Assembly: GCA_943326025.2 (NCBI GenBank)
Contig: CALPRR020000015.1
Span: 1 to 21,026, forward strand
DNA length: 21,026 nucleotides
Source of the DNA: Candidatus Kuenenia stuttgartensis
GTDB taxonomy: Bacteria > Bacteroidota > Bacteroidia > Flavobacteriales_D > Crocinitomicaceae
Direction: 5' to 3'
This document shows, piece after piece, positions 7,928 through 14,527 of this stretch (within the stretch, counting starts at the first letter, position 1; every line of letters begins with the position of its first letter). The notes beneath the pieces are model-generated. The model was not told the DNA's origin, ran no database searches, and saw nothing but the letters and a program-made list of their open reading frames with translations. The translations under genes and the position numbers were made by a program.

Positions 7928-8366
7928 CGTATACTGGTAATTTTTCTAAATAAATTAGTTTGTTATTTACTCTGTCAATTTTACAAAATACGTGATGAAT
8001 GCCGTTTGTCATCATCAAATAATCGACATTCAACTTGAAATTATATTGAGCAATTTGATGAAATACATTTTCTGTAAGTGGAACATCGACCGCTTTACAT
8101 TCAATTAATAAAAGTGGCTTACTTTCTTTGCTGAACACGATTAAGTCGCATCTTCGGCTAAGTTTATTGATGGATAAGGAAACTTCAGAAGCGATTAATC
8201 CTAAAGGAACTTTAAAATCATTTACTAAATAATGAATTACATGTTGACGAACCCACTCTTCTGGGGTAAGAACCAATGTTTTTTTTCGTGCAACACACCA
8301 TACAAAAAGTTCATCCCCTTTTTTCGTGATTTTTAATTGAGCTTTTGGAAGAGCAAGTGCTTGCAT
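7914..8366 (-). CDS. Small protein with HsdR N-terminal (PD-(D/E)xK nuclease) fold
   Basis: A 150-residue protein matching the stand-alone 'type I restriction enzyme R protein N-terminus' family common in Bacteroidota. The PD-(D/E)xK core is visible as CDLIVF with Asp74, then LLIECKA with Glu89 and Lys91, followed by a helix with Gln104 and Gln107. It begins with a short beta-rich segment and a WVRQHVIHYL helix (38-47). There is no helicase, methylase or specificity subunit nearby, so this is not a restriction system. Position between an alanine dehydrogenase-like gene (28-base gap) and PAP2 (14-base overlap) says little about its role. Nuclease residues appear intact, so DNA cleavage or repair is possible but unproven. 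Confidence 0.82.
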   Translation of the reverse strand: MQALALPKAQLKITKKGDELFVWCVARKKTLVLTPEEWVRQHVIHYLVNDFKVPLGLIASEVSLSINKLSRRCDLIVFSKESKPLLLIECKAVDVPLTENVFHQIAQYNFKLNVDYLMMTNGIHHVFCKIDRVNNKLIYLEKLPVYDDLN

Positions 8367-8394
8367 GAAAAATGAAATTGTAATGAATTATATT

Positions 8395-9609
8395 TTACAA
8401 CATTAACAATTCAATATTCTTAAATTTCAAATCGAAGACTTTTCCAAGAACTTCACTTGTTAATACACCTTTATAAATGTATACACCACTTCTAAATCCA
8501 GGATCTTTAATGATTAATTCTTTACAACCACCTTTTTCACCCATTTCTAATAGAATTGGAGAGAATATATTTGATAAAGCAAATGAAGCTGTTCTTGAAA
8601 CTCTAGATGCAATGTTTGGAACACAATAGTGAATAATACCATGTTTTACAAAAGTTGGTTCGTTGTGATTGGTTACATGTGATGTTTCAAAACATCCCCC
8701 TTGATCTATACTTATATCAACAACTACAGATCCAGTTTTCATGCCTTCAATCATACCTTCTGTAACTACACATGGTGTTCTTCCAAGTGGAGCTCTCAAA
8801 GCACCAATTACAACATCTGCTCTAAATAATGCTTTTTCTAAAATTTTTGGTTGAATAACTGAAGTATGTATTCTTCTTCCTAAATCGTTTTGTAATCTTC
8901 TTAATTTAGTTAACGAATTATCAAAAACTTTTACATTAGCTCCTAACCCTAAAGCTGCTCTTACAGCATATTCTCCAGCCGTTCCAGCACCAATTACAAC
9001 TACATCTGTTGGTTGAACACCAGCAATTCCACCTAGCATAATTCCTTTTCCAGAATTGAAAGATGAAAGCAATTCTCCTGCAATTAAAATTGATGTTGTT
9101 CCAGCAATTTCACCCATTGAGCGAACAATAGGGAATGCACCTTCTTCATCTCTAATATAATCCCAGGCAACAGCTGTAATTTTCTTTTGCATTAATTTTT
9201 GCAAAATAGCTTTTGGTTGAACGGAAATTTGTAATGCTGAAACCAATGTTTGATTTCCTTTCATCATTTCGACTTCATCTTCAGTAGGTGGAGATACTTT
9301 GAAGATAATGTCGCAAGCAAAAATTTCTTTTCGATCATAACAAATTTCTGCTCCAGCTTCACTGTAATCATTGTCTGAGAAATTGGCCATTTCACCAGCT
9401 TTTGATTCAATTTTCACACGATGTCCATTTGAAACTAATAATGATACAGCTTCAGGAACTAAAGCAACACGTCGCTCTTGAAATGAATTTTCTTTTGGAA
9501 TACCTATATATAAATTACCTTTTTTACGAGCAATTTCTAACATTTCTTCTTTTGGAAGTAAACTTCCTTGTTGCATTAAATGCTTTAATATATTAGGATC
9601 TGTCTTCAT
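8395..9609 (-). CDS. ald: Alanine dehydrogenase-like protein (AlaDH/PNT family)
   Basis: A 404-residue NAD-dependent dehydrogenase of the AlaDH/transhydrogenase-alpha family, expected to interconvert L-alanine and pyruvate plus ammonia. The N-terminal catalytic domain starts with IGIPKE (35-40) and ERRVAL (45-50). A Rossmann motif VVVIGAGTAGEYA lies at 203-215 and VDISIDQGGCFETS near 300. It has about 30 extra N-terminal residues compared with classic AlaDH. The segment that normally reads TYLHLA, with the catalytic His, here reads SALQIS (Gln127), so the reaction is not certain. The start codon overlaps the tsaE stop as ATGA, a coupling arrangement. The porX-tsaE-ald order is typical of the group. 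The name is the conventional one; confidence in the family is high, in the exact activity moderate. Confidence 0.85.
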   Translation of the reverse strand: MKTDPNILKHLMQQGSLLPKEEMLEIARKKGNLYIGIPKENSFQERRVALVPEAVSLLVSNGHRVKIESKAGEMANFSDNDYSEAGAEICYDRKEIFACDIIFKVSPPTEDEVEMMKGNQTLVSALQISVQPKAILQKLMQKKITAVAWDYIRDEEGAFPIVRSMGEIAGTTSILIAGELLSSFNSGKGIMLGGIAGVQPTDVVVIGAGTAGEYAVRAALGLGANVKVFDNSLTKLRRLQNDLGRRIHTSVIQPKILEKALFRADVVIGALRAPLGRTPCVVTEGMIEGMKTGSVVVDISIDQGGCFETSHVTNHNEPTFVKHGIIHYCVPNIASRVSRTASFALSNIFSPILLEMGEKGGCKELIIKDPGFRSGVYIYKGVLTSEVLGKVFDLKFKNIELLML

Positions 9610-10022
9610 AATTCAAAACTTATAGTTCGACGATTATCTTCTGTACTGCGAATATACGCCCAAATTGTGTTTTCTGGTAATAGATTTGAAATTTTTTCTG
9701 GCCATTCTATAAAACAGTAGTTTCCACTATATAACATTTCTTCAATTCCAATATCGAAAGCTTCAATTTCTGAATTCAAGCGATATAAATCAAAATGATA
9801 GATTTTACCGTAAGCCACACTATCATATACATTCACTAAAGAATAGGTTGGTGAACCTTCAATGTCTTCGATACCCAATCCTTTTAGGATCGATGTTATA
9901 AATGTTGTTTTTCCAGCTCCCATTTGACCATCAAAAGCAATTACTTTTCGATGATTTAATTCATTAAAAAAAAGCATTGACTTCTCTGGTAGCTCTGATA
10001 AATTGTTTATTTCTATTTCCAT
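9606..10022 (-). CDS. tsaE: tRNA threonylcarbamoyladenosine biosynthesis ATPase TsaE
   Basis: Small P-loop ATPase that works with TsaB and TsaD to place threonylcarbamoyl on A37 of ANN-decoding tRNAs. The 138 residues are the normal length. Walker A GQMGAGKTT is at 32-40, SPTY(S) at 57-61, HFDLYR at 76-81 and the FIEWPEK motif at 104-110, all standard for the family. It ends in a four-base ATGA overlap with the alanine dehydrogenase-like gene. Upstream is a 91-base gap after the porX stop that contains a hairpin-rich repeat, so expression relative to porX may be modulated there. The other t6A genes are not in this window. Confidence 0.96.
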   Translation of the reverse strand: MEIEINNLSELPEKSMLFFNELNHRKVIAFDGQMGAGKTTFITSILKGLGIEDIEGSPTYSLVNVYDSVAYGKIYHFDLYRLNSEIEAFDIGIEEMLYSGNYCFIEWPEKISNLLPENTIWAYIRSTEDNRRTISFEL

Positions 10023-10113
10023 TTTTAATACTTTCCCTCCTAAGAGGAGGGGGAGGGAGTTGACAATTACTAATGATTTATTAAAAGTTTGTCATCCCCA
10101 ATTATTCAAACTA
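10023..10113. repeat. Intergenic hairpin-rich repeat between porX and tsaE (copy A)
   Basis: The gap has a GC-rich hairpin CCCTCCT-AAG-AGGAGGG (10035-10051) followed by GGAGGGAGTTGACAA. A second, longer-spaced inverted pair is TGACAA (10061-10066) with TTGTCA (10089-10094). The G-rich composition contrasts with the AT-rich surroundings. The GGAGG-x-TGACA tail resembles the element at 13556-13660 read on the other strand. It could act as a partial terminator or RNA-stability element for porX-tsaE; that is inference. Confidence 0.5.
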
Positions 10114-11661
10114 TTATTTCGCTGATAAAACTACAAAAGGAATTAATAATTCTTCCAATGAAATTCCTCCATGTTGAAAAGTTTCACCATAATGATTCAC
10201 AAAATGGTTAAAATTATTTGGGTAAACAAAGAAATCATTTTCTCTTGTAAATACAAATTCAGACGATAAAGCACCTTTAGGTAAAAAAGCATCCGCTGGA
10301 TTTTTAATTGCAAATACCTCTTTGTCTTTATATGATAAATTTCTTCCGACTTTGTATCTTAAATTCGAATTGGTACTTTTTTCTCCGACAATTTTCACAG
10401 GATTATTCACCTTAACTGTTCCATGGTCAGATGTGATGATTAATTTATGTTTAGCATCGGCAATTTTTTTGATAATATCTTGTAAAGGCGAATGTTCAAA
10501 CCAAGAAACGGTTAAAGATCTGTAAGCCGCTTCGTCATCGGCTAATTCACGAATTACTTTCATGTCTGTTCGAGCATGTGAAAGCATGTCTACGAAATTG
10601 TAGACAATCGCGTTGAAATCATTTTCTTTTAATTGGTGGAATTGATCTGCTAATTTTTTACCAGCATCGTAATTGGTTACTTTATTGTATGACCATTTCA
10701 CGTTTTTACCAAGACGCTTTAAATTCGCTTCCAATAATTCTTTTTCATACATGTTTTTTCCTTCTTCATCTTCTTCAGTTACCCAATATTTTGGTAATAA
10801 CTTTTGAATTTCAGAAGGCATTAATCCTGAGAACAAAGCATTTCGAGCATAATGTGTTGCTGTTGGAAGAATTGAAAAAATAATTTCATCGTCCTCAACA
10901 TTAAAATATTTTGAGAAAATTGGTTTTAATACTTGCCATTGATCGTAGCGTAAATTATCAATCACTAGCAACGTCACTTTTTCAGTTGGTTTGAATAATG
11001 GTGCAACACGGTCTTTGATAATGGTATGAACCATTTGCGGACCTTTTTCAGAACCATCTAACCAATCTAAATAATTGTTTTCAATGTATTTGCAGAATAA
11101 ATTGTTAGCCTCTTTCTTTTGCATGTTTAAGATTTCACGCATTCCAGAATCTTCAATTTTTTCTAATTCTAATTCCCAATAGACTAATTTTTTAAAAACT
11201 TCAGTCCATTCTTCAAAATCCAAATGATTATTTAGAGTCATTCCCAATTGACGAAACTCTTGTTGGTAGTTGGAATTCGTTTTTTGAGAAATCAATTTCG
11301 AATGATCAAGCAATTTTTTTAATGTCAATAAAATTTGATTTGGATTCACCGGTTTGATGAGGTAATCGGCGATTTTACTTCCGATTGCTTCTTCCATAAT
11401 ATATTCTTCCTCACTTTTCGTGATCATTACAACCGGAACAAGTGGTTTAATATCTTTGATTTGAGCCAATGCTTCTAATCCAGAAATACCAGGCATATTT
11501 TCATCTAAAAAAATGATATCGTAATTGATGTCATTACTTTTTTCAACTGCATCTGCACCGTTATTGACTGTTGTTACTTCGTATCCTTTTGATTCTAGAA
11601 ATAGAATATGTGGTTTCAATAATTCAATTTCGTCATCTGCCCAAAGTATTTTCGCTTGCAT
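10114..11661 (-). CDS. porX: T9SS response regulator PorX (receiver plus PglZ domain)
   Basis: Response regulator controlling type IX secretion, partner of the sensor kinase PorY (not in this window). The receiver domain runs from AKILWADDEIELLKPH with the acidic pair, to the phospho-acceptor Asp in IIFLDENMPG (residue 53 from the chosen start), the Thr in VMITK and the Lys in LIKP. A helical linker follows, then a PglZ/alkaline-phosphatase-like domain with LLVIDNLRYDQW, LPTATHYARNALFSG (nucleophile Thr), ITSDHGTVKV and a late QHGGISLEELLIPF, the metal-binding and catalytic positions. PorX of Porphyromonas has been reported to hydrolyse cyclic and linear oligonucleotides. The open frame extends to a TTG at 11706, but I choose ATG 11661, which starts MQAKILWADDE at the usual domain edge and leaves 45 bases to the divergent gene. 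515 residues, normal length. Confidence 0.94.
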   Translation of the reverse strand: MQAKILWADDEIELLKPHILFLESKGYEVTTVNNGADAVEKSNDINYDIIFLDENMPGISGLEALAQIKDIKPLVPVVMITKSEEEYIMEEAIGSKIADYLIKPVNPNQILLTLKKLLDHSKLISQKTNSNYQQEFRQLGMTLNNHLDFEEWTEVFKKLVYWELELEKIEDSGMREILNMQKKEANNLFCKYIENNYLDWLDGSEKGPQMVHTIIKDRVAPLFKPTEKVTLLVIDNLRYDQWQVLKPIFSKYFNVEDDEIIFSILPTATHYARNALFSGLMPSEIQKLLPKYWVTEEDEEGKNMYEKELLEANLKRLGKNVKWSYNKVTNYDAGKKLADQFHQLKENDFNAIVYNFVDMLSHARTDMKVIRELADDEAAYRSLTVSWFEHSPLQDIIKKIADAKHKLIITSDHGTVKVNNPVKIVGEKSTNSNLRYKVGRNLSYKDKEVFAIKNPADAFLPKGALSSEFVFTRENDFFVYPNNFNHFVNHYGETFQHGGISLEELLIPFVVLSAK

Positions 11662-11683
11662 TCGCTTTAAATTTTTAAATTTG
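11656..11683 (+). promoter_or_regulatory. Candidate promoter for the HD-domain gene
   Basis: TTG (11656-11658), 17 bases, then TAAATTTG (11676-11683), matching the Bacteroidota -33/-7 pattern TTG...TAnnTTTG. The predicted start of transcription, near 11690, gives a leader of under 20 bases to the TTG at 11707. It overlaps the first codons and leader of divergent porX. Confidence 0.45.
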
Positions 11684-11706
11684 AAATTCGGTTTAAAATT
11701 ATTCAA

Positions 11707-12945
11707 TTGCGTCCAATATTCAATAGAAATAATAAGAAGAAAATATTTAACGATCCAATCTATGGTTTTATTTCAATTCCAGATGAGTTTATTTTCGATC
11801 TTATAGAGCATCCCTTCTTCCAACGTTTGAGAAGAATTTTACAATTAGGTACAACTAACTTGGTGTATCCGGGAGCTTTACATACGCGTTTTCATCATGT
11901 TTTAGGTGCGATGCATTTGATGATGAATGCTGTTTCGGTTATTCGTAGAAAAGGACATGAAATAACGGAAGACGAAGAAAGAGCTGTTTTAATTGCGATT
12001 TTATTACACGATATTGGACACGGTCCTTTCAGTCATGCGTTGGAATATGACATCGTTGATAAAGTTAGTCACGAATCAATTTCAAGTTTTTTTATTGAAC
12101 GTTTGAGCGAAGAATTTGATGGTCAATTGGATTTGGCTTTATTGGTATTTCAAAACAAACACAGCAAACCTTTTTTACATCAATTGGTTTCAAGCCAATT
12201 AGACATGGATCGATTGGATTATCTAAACAGAGATAGTTTTTATACAGGTGTTAGCGAAGGAGTTGTTGGAAGCGAACGAATCATCGAAATGTTGAACGTT
12301 CACGAAGGAAATTTGGTCGTTGAAGAAAAAGGAATTTATTCTGTAGAGAAATTTATTGTTGCTCGTCGTTTGATGTATTGGCAAGTTTATTTACATAAAA
12401 CAGTTGTAGCTGCAGACAGTATGTTGATCCGAATTTTGAGAAGAGCAAAAGAATTAAGTCATCAAGGAAAAGAATTATTTTCAAGTCCGGCTTTAGCTTT
12501 CTTTTTGAAAAATGATATCACATCAGAAGATTTTAAAAATAGGAGAGAAGTGTTAGATACATTCGCTCAATTAGATGATTACGACATTCTTTCAGCTATT
12601 AAAGTTTGGCAGCAACATGAGGATAAGGTATTATCAATTCTATCGACGCATTTCATCAATCGTAAATTATTTAAAATTGAAATTGCAAAAGAGCCATTTG
12701 CGCCTGATAGAATTCAATTAGAAAAAGAAATCGTTATTCAAAAATACAATTTAACACAAGAGGAAGCGCAGTATTTTGTGTATTCAGATACATTAACAAA
12801 CAACGCCTACAACGAAGACAAGCAAAATATAAACCTATTGATGAAAAACGGACACATCATTGATTTATCAAAAGCATCTGATAATTTAAATATCTCCGCA
12901 TTGGCAAAACCGGTTGAGAAATATTTTTTGTGTTACCTGATTTGA
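11707..12945 (+). CDS. HD-domain phosphohydrolase (SAMHD1/dGTPase-like)
   Basis: A 412-residue metal-dependent phosphohydrolase of the HD superfamily, close to the dNTP triphosphohydrolase/SAMHD1 group; cytoplasmic. The HD signature is complete: H-T-R-FHH (59-64, first metal His in FHH), LLHDIGHGPFSHALE (99-113, the HD pair at 101-102) and SQLDMDRLDYLNRDS with the later Asp. The beginning IFNDPIYGFISIP followed by HPFFQRLRRI is typical of Bacteroidota orthologues that lie divergent to porX. There is no ATG near the conserved N-terminus; the frame is closed by a stop at 11668-11670, so TTG 11707 is the most plausible start. Actual substrate (dNTP or other nucleotide) is not determined. The stop is followed directly by a repeat element (12946). 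Confidence 0.9.
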   Translation: MRPIFNRNNKKKIFNDPIYGFISIPDEFIFDLIEHPFFQRLRRILQLGTTNLVYPGALHTRFHHVLGAMHLMMNAVSVIRRKGHEITEDEERAVLIAILLHDIGHGPFSHALEYDIVDKVSHESISSFFIERLSEEFDGQLDLALLVFQNKHSKPFLHQLVSSQLDMDRLDYLNRDSFYTGVSEGVVGSERIIEMLNVHEGNLVVEEKGIYSVEKFIVARRLMYWQVYLHKTVVAADSMLIRILRRAKELSHQGKELFSSPALAFFLKNDITSEDFKNRREVLDTFAQLDDYDILSAIKVWQQHEDKVLSILSTHFINRKLFKIEIAKEPFAPDRIQLEKEIVIQKYNLTQEEAQYFVYSDTLTNNAYNEDKQNINLLMKNGHIIDLSKASDNLNISALAKPVEKYFLCYLI

Positions 12946-12988
12946 TTTTGGATTTTGAATTTTTGATTTTGAATTGGAGGTGATAAAC
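12946..12988 (+). repeat. Intergenic repeat, copy B
   Basis: Directly after the HD gene stop comes a tract of alternating TTTTGGA, TTTTGAA and TTTTGATTTTGAA units followed by TTGGAGGTGATAAA. The same kind of tract, read on the minus strand, begins six bases after the stop of the CarboxypepD_reg gene at about 13655. Copy B looks like a shorter version lacking the central hairpin. Such TTTTGGATTTTGAA tracts are common between genes in Bacteroidota. Confidence 0.5.
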
Positions 12989-13117
12989 GAGAATCATTAT
13001 TTGAAACGATTTTAAATATTAATAACTGATTCTTTAACTAGTGAATTTCAATATATAAAAGAATAATTTTTAAATACGATCTTATTTTTTTTCTTTTCAA
13101 AGTGATTGAAAATATCT

Positions 13118-13146
13118 TAACTTTGGTTTGAATGCTAGAAGAGCAT
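13118..13146 (+). promoter_or_regulatory. Candidate promoter box and small hairpin before the antitoxin-like gene
   Basis: TAACTTTG (13118-13125) matches the TAnnTTTG -7 box. No TTG is found at the right distance upstream. Directly after it lies the inverted repeat ATGCT-AGAAG-AGCAT (13132-13146), close to the expected transcription start, where an autoregulatory antitoxin could bind. The gap from 12989 to the gene is otherwise featureless AT-rich DNA. Confidence 0.35.
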
Positions 13147-13172
13147 AATTCATTTATTTAATACCAATCCTG

Positions 13173-13469
13173 ATGAACTTAGAAAATCTGTATTCAAAAA
13201 AAAAGGCTCTATTTACTTATATAGCTTCTATTGAAGATGAAGCAATAATTGACAAGCTATTGTTTATCGTAAAATCAAGTGATTTGAATATAGATGTTAA
13301 TCATCTTGGCCGAAATGATTTGGAATATAATGATCTAGATTATAAGCAGATTGAAGTTCCAGATTGGAATATAAATAAAATTGACACTAGGTTAGAAAGT
13401 CCCAAAAAAAATCCTAATCAAGCTTTAGATTTCAATGATGCTACGAATGACATTGAAGAAGATTTATAA
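13173..13469 (+). CDS. Small hypothetical protein, antitoxin-like N-terminus
   Basis: A 98-residue acidic protein without signal peptide or membrane segment. The N-terminal half, MNLENLYSKKKALFTYIASI then EDEAIIDKLLFIVKSSD, is a helix-rich pattern resembling the small antitoxins that pair with ParE/RelE toxins in Bacteroidota (short basic start, aliphatic heptads, a D/E-E-x-I-I-x-K-L segment). The C-terminal half is rich in Asn and Asp and not recognised. Its TAA stop overlaps an ATG that opens a 13-codon frame, MYKIVILSKLEFD, which looks like the beginning of a ParE-type toxin cut short by TAG. The antitoxin reading is therefore inference from both halves; it could also be an unrelated orphan. 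A TAACTTTG box lies about 47 bases upstream of the start. Confidence 0.6.
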   Translation: MNLENLYSKKKALFTYIASIEDEAIIDKLLFIVKSSDLNIDVNHLGRNDLEYNDLDYKQIEVPDWNINKIDTRLESPKKNPNQALDFNDATNDIEEDL

Positions 13470-13510
13470 TGTATAAAATTGTTATTCTATCTAAGTTGGA
13501 GTTTGATTAG
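13469..13510 (+). pseudogene. Possible remnant of a ParE/RelE-type toxin gene
   Basis: An ATG overlaps the antitoxin-like gene's stop in the TAATG arrangement usual for toxin-antitoxin pairs. The frame reads MYKIVILSKLEFD and stops at TAG (13508-13510). Known ParE-family toxins often start M-Y-K-I-(I/V)-I-S-x-x-A-x-x-D. No further toxin-like sequence was recognised before the repeat at 13556. The match is only 13 residues, so chance is possible. Confidence 0.35.
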
Positions 13511-13555
13511 ATGATTTTAACTTTGAATTTAATACAAAAAAAATAATGATTAGGA

Positions 13556-13658
13556 ATGTCACCCACCTCAATCATCTCCCGATATAAATCGGGACAAGCT
13601 CTCAAGGGAGGAAGTAGAATGTTAATCCAAAATTCAAAATCAATAATCCAAAATTTAT
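13556..13658 (-). repeat. Intergenic repeat, copy C, with hairpin
   Basis: Read on the minus strand after the CarboxypepD_reg gene: a TTTTGGATTATTGATTTTGAA-type tract (13620-13658), then a CTTCCTCCCTTGAGAGC segment, the perfect hairpin TCCCGAT-TTAT-ATCGGGA (13577-13594) and GAGGTGGGTGACA (13556-13570). This layout is typical of short, non-coding interspersed elements of Bacteroidota. It sits between two convergent genes and may serve as a bidirectional terminator. A 67-codon frame across it is spurious. Confidence 0.6.
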
Positions 13659-14318
13659 TTACTCCTTCTTCAAATTCCCTTTCTTCCACTCTTGGATAAA
13701 CTTTGACCAAGCATAAGGGTTTAAAAGATTGTTAGATGGCATTTGTCCGTTGGTGTAAATTTTAGTGTAGAACTGATTTGCAGAATAACCAGAAGCTAAT
13801 GAAGCATCATTATCTAATTTAGCTGCTGCAAATGCTAGACTAGCACCAGATAATTCTTTCTGAGCTCTTCTGAATGCATCATCGTATGGTTTCATTGCTA
13901 CAAAATAACGTGCAAATTCATCTCTAGAAGGCCAAGGATAGATATCAACTTGAGGTAAATTAACAGTATCTTTTTGTAACATATGGATAATTGAATAGCG
14001 ATTATCTTTCAATGTATCAGGAACTATAAAACTTGATTTTTTATAACCGTAAAATGAAAAAATTAACGTGTCACCTGGGTAAGTAACCATTGAAAAATAA
14101 CCATAATAATCAGATAAAACGCCTCTTCTTAATGTTTTATCATAAACAGTTGTGTAAGATAATTGTTCCAATTCATTTTCTGAAACAACAACACCAGAAA
14201 GTTGAATCAATCGGTTCGTGTCAATATAGAGTGTGTCTTTACTTTGTGCTTTTGAATAGAAATTAATAAAGCAAAGGCAAAAAATTATAAAGGTTTTATT
14301 TATTTGAAGTTTCATCAT
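13659..14318 (-). CDS. Secreted protein with CarboxypepD_reg-like domain
   Basis: A 219-residue exported protein. Residues 1-24 form a signal peptide (basic start, IIFCLCFINFY core, cleavage after SKA). Residues about 37-115 read as a carboxypeptidase regulatory-like beta-sandwich: LIQLSGVVVSENELEQLSYT, then a G-x-LSDYYGYFSM turn and PGDTLIFSFYGYKKSSFIV. In larger proteins this domain precedes TonB-dependent receptors, but here no receptor follows. The C-terminal part (about 120-219) is helical with WPSRDEFARYF, an Ala-rich stretch and a lysine-rich end. It is probably periplasmic or attached to the outer membrane; the role is unknown. It starts at either of two adjacent ATGs and is divergent from guaB. 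A TATTTTTG match (minus strand, 14364-14371) lies about 50 bases upstream without a good -33 element. Confidence 0.85.
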   Translation of the reverse strand: MMKLQINKTFIIFCLCFINFYSKAQSKDTLYIDTNRLIQLSGVVVSENELEQLSYTTVYDKTLRRGVLSDYYGYFSMVTYPGDTLIFSFYGYKKSSFIVPDTLKDNRYSIIHMLQKDTVNLPQVDIYPWPSRDEFARYFVAMKPYDDAFRRAQKELSGASLAFAAAKLDNDASLASGYSANQFYTKIYTNGQMPSNNLLNPYAWSKFIQEWKKGNLKKE

Positions 14319-14473
14319 CTTCGTTAAATTCTAAAATTGAAGAGTAGAAAACATTTCTCAATTCAAAAATACATTACTACAAGGTTACGTTTTTTTGTAT
14401 GAAGCATCAATATATTATGGAAATTTTAACAAAAAATTAAGCCGTTAAATTAATTTGTTAACCTAAGTGGATG

Positions 14474-14502
14474 CTGAATTTCAACTATGAATGTTATATT
14501 TG
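14474..14502 (+). promoter_or_regulatory. Candidate guaB promoter
   Basis: TATATTTG (14495-14502) fits the Bacteroidota -7 box TAnnTTTG, with a weak CTG (14474-14476) in the -33 position 18 bases upstream. The predicted transcription start near 14509 gives a leader of about 20 bases before the guaB ATG. No riboswitch-like fold was recognised in this gap. Confidence 0.55.
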
Positions 14503-14527
14503 CACGAATTTATTAAACGAAGTTTAA

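Noticed and set aside
7914..8366. Restriction-modification system
   Set aside because: Only the HsdR-N-like domain is present; no helicase, methylase or specificity gene nearby.
10035..10051. Hairpin as a simple terminator of porX
   Set aside because: No T-run on the minus strand directly behind it, and tsaE begins 12 bases later; a repeat-element reading fits better.
11525..11806. Plus-strand frame opposite porX running into the HD gene region
   Set aside because: It is antisense to the strongly supported receiver domain and out of frame with the HD protein; no recognisable motif.
13507..13710. 67-codon minus-strand frame reaching into the CarboxypepD_reg gene
   Set aside because: It covers repeat copy C and its flanking tract, has no family resemblance and overlaps a real gene; such frames arise from the repeat.
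14319..14527. Purine riboswitch before guaB
   Set aside because: The candidate promoter leaves only about 20 bases of leader, too short for an aptamer, and no aptamer-like pairing was seen.
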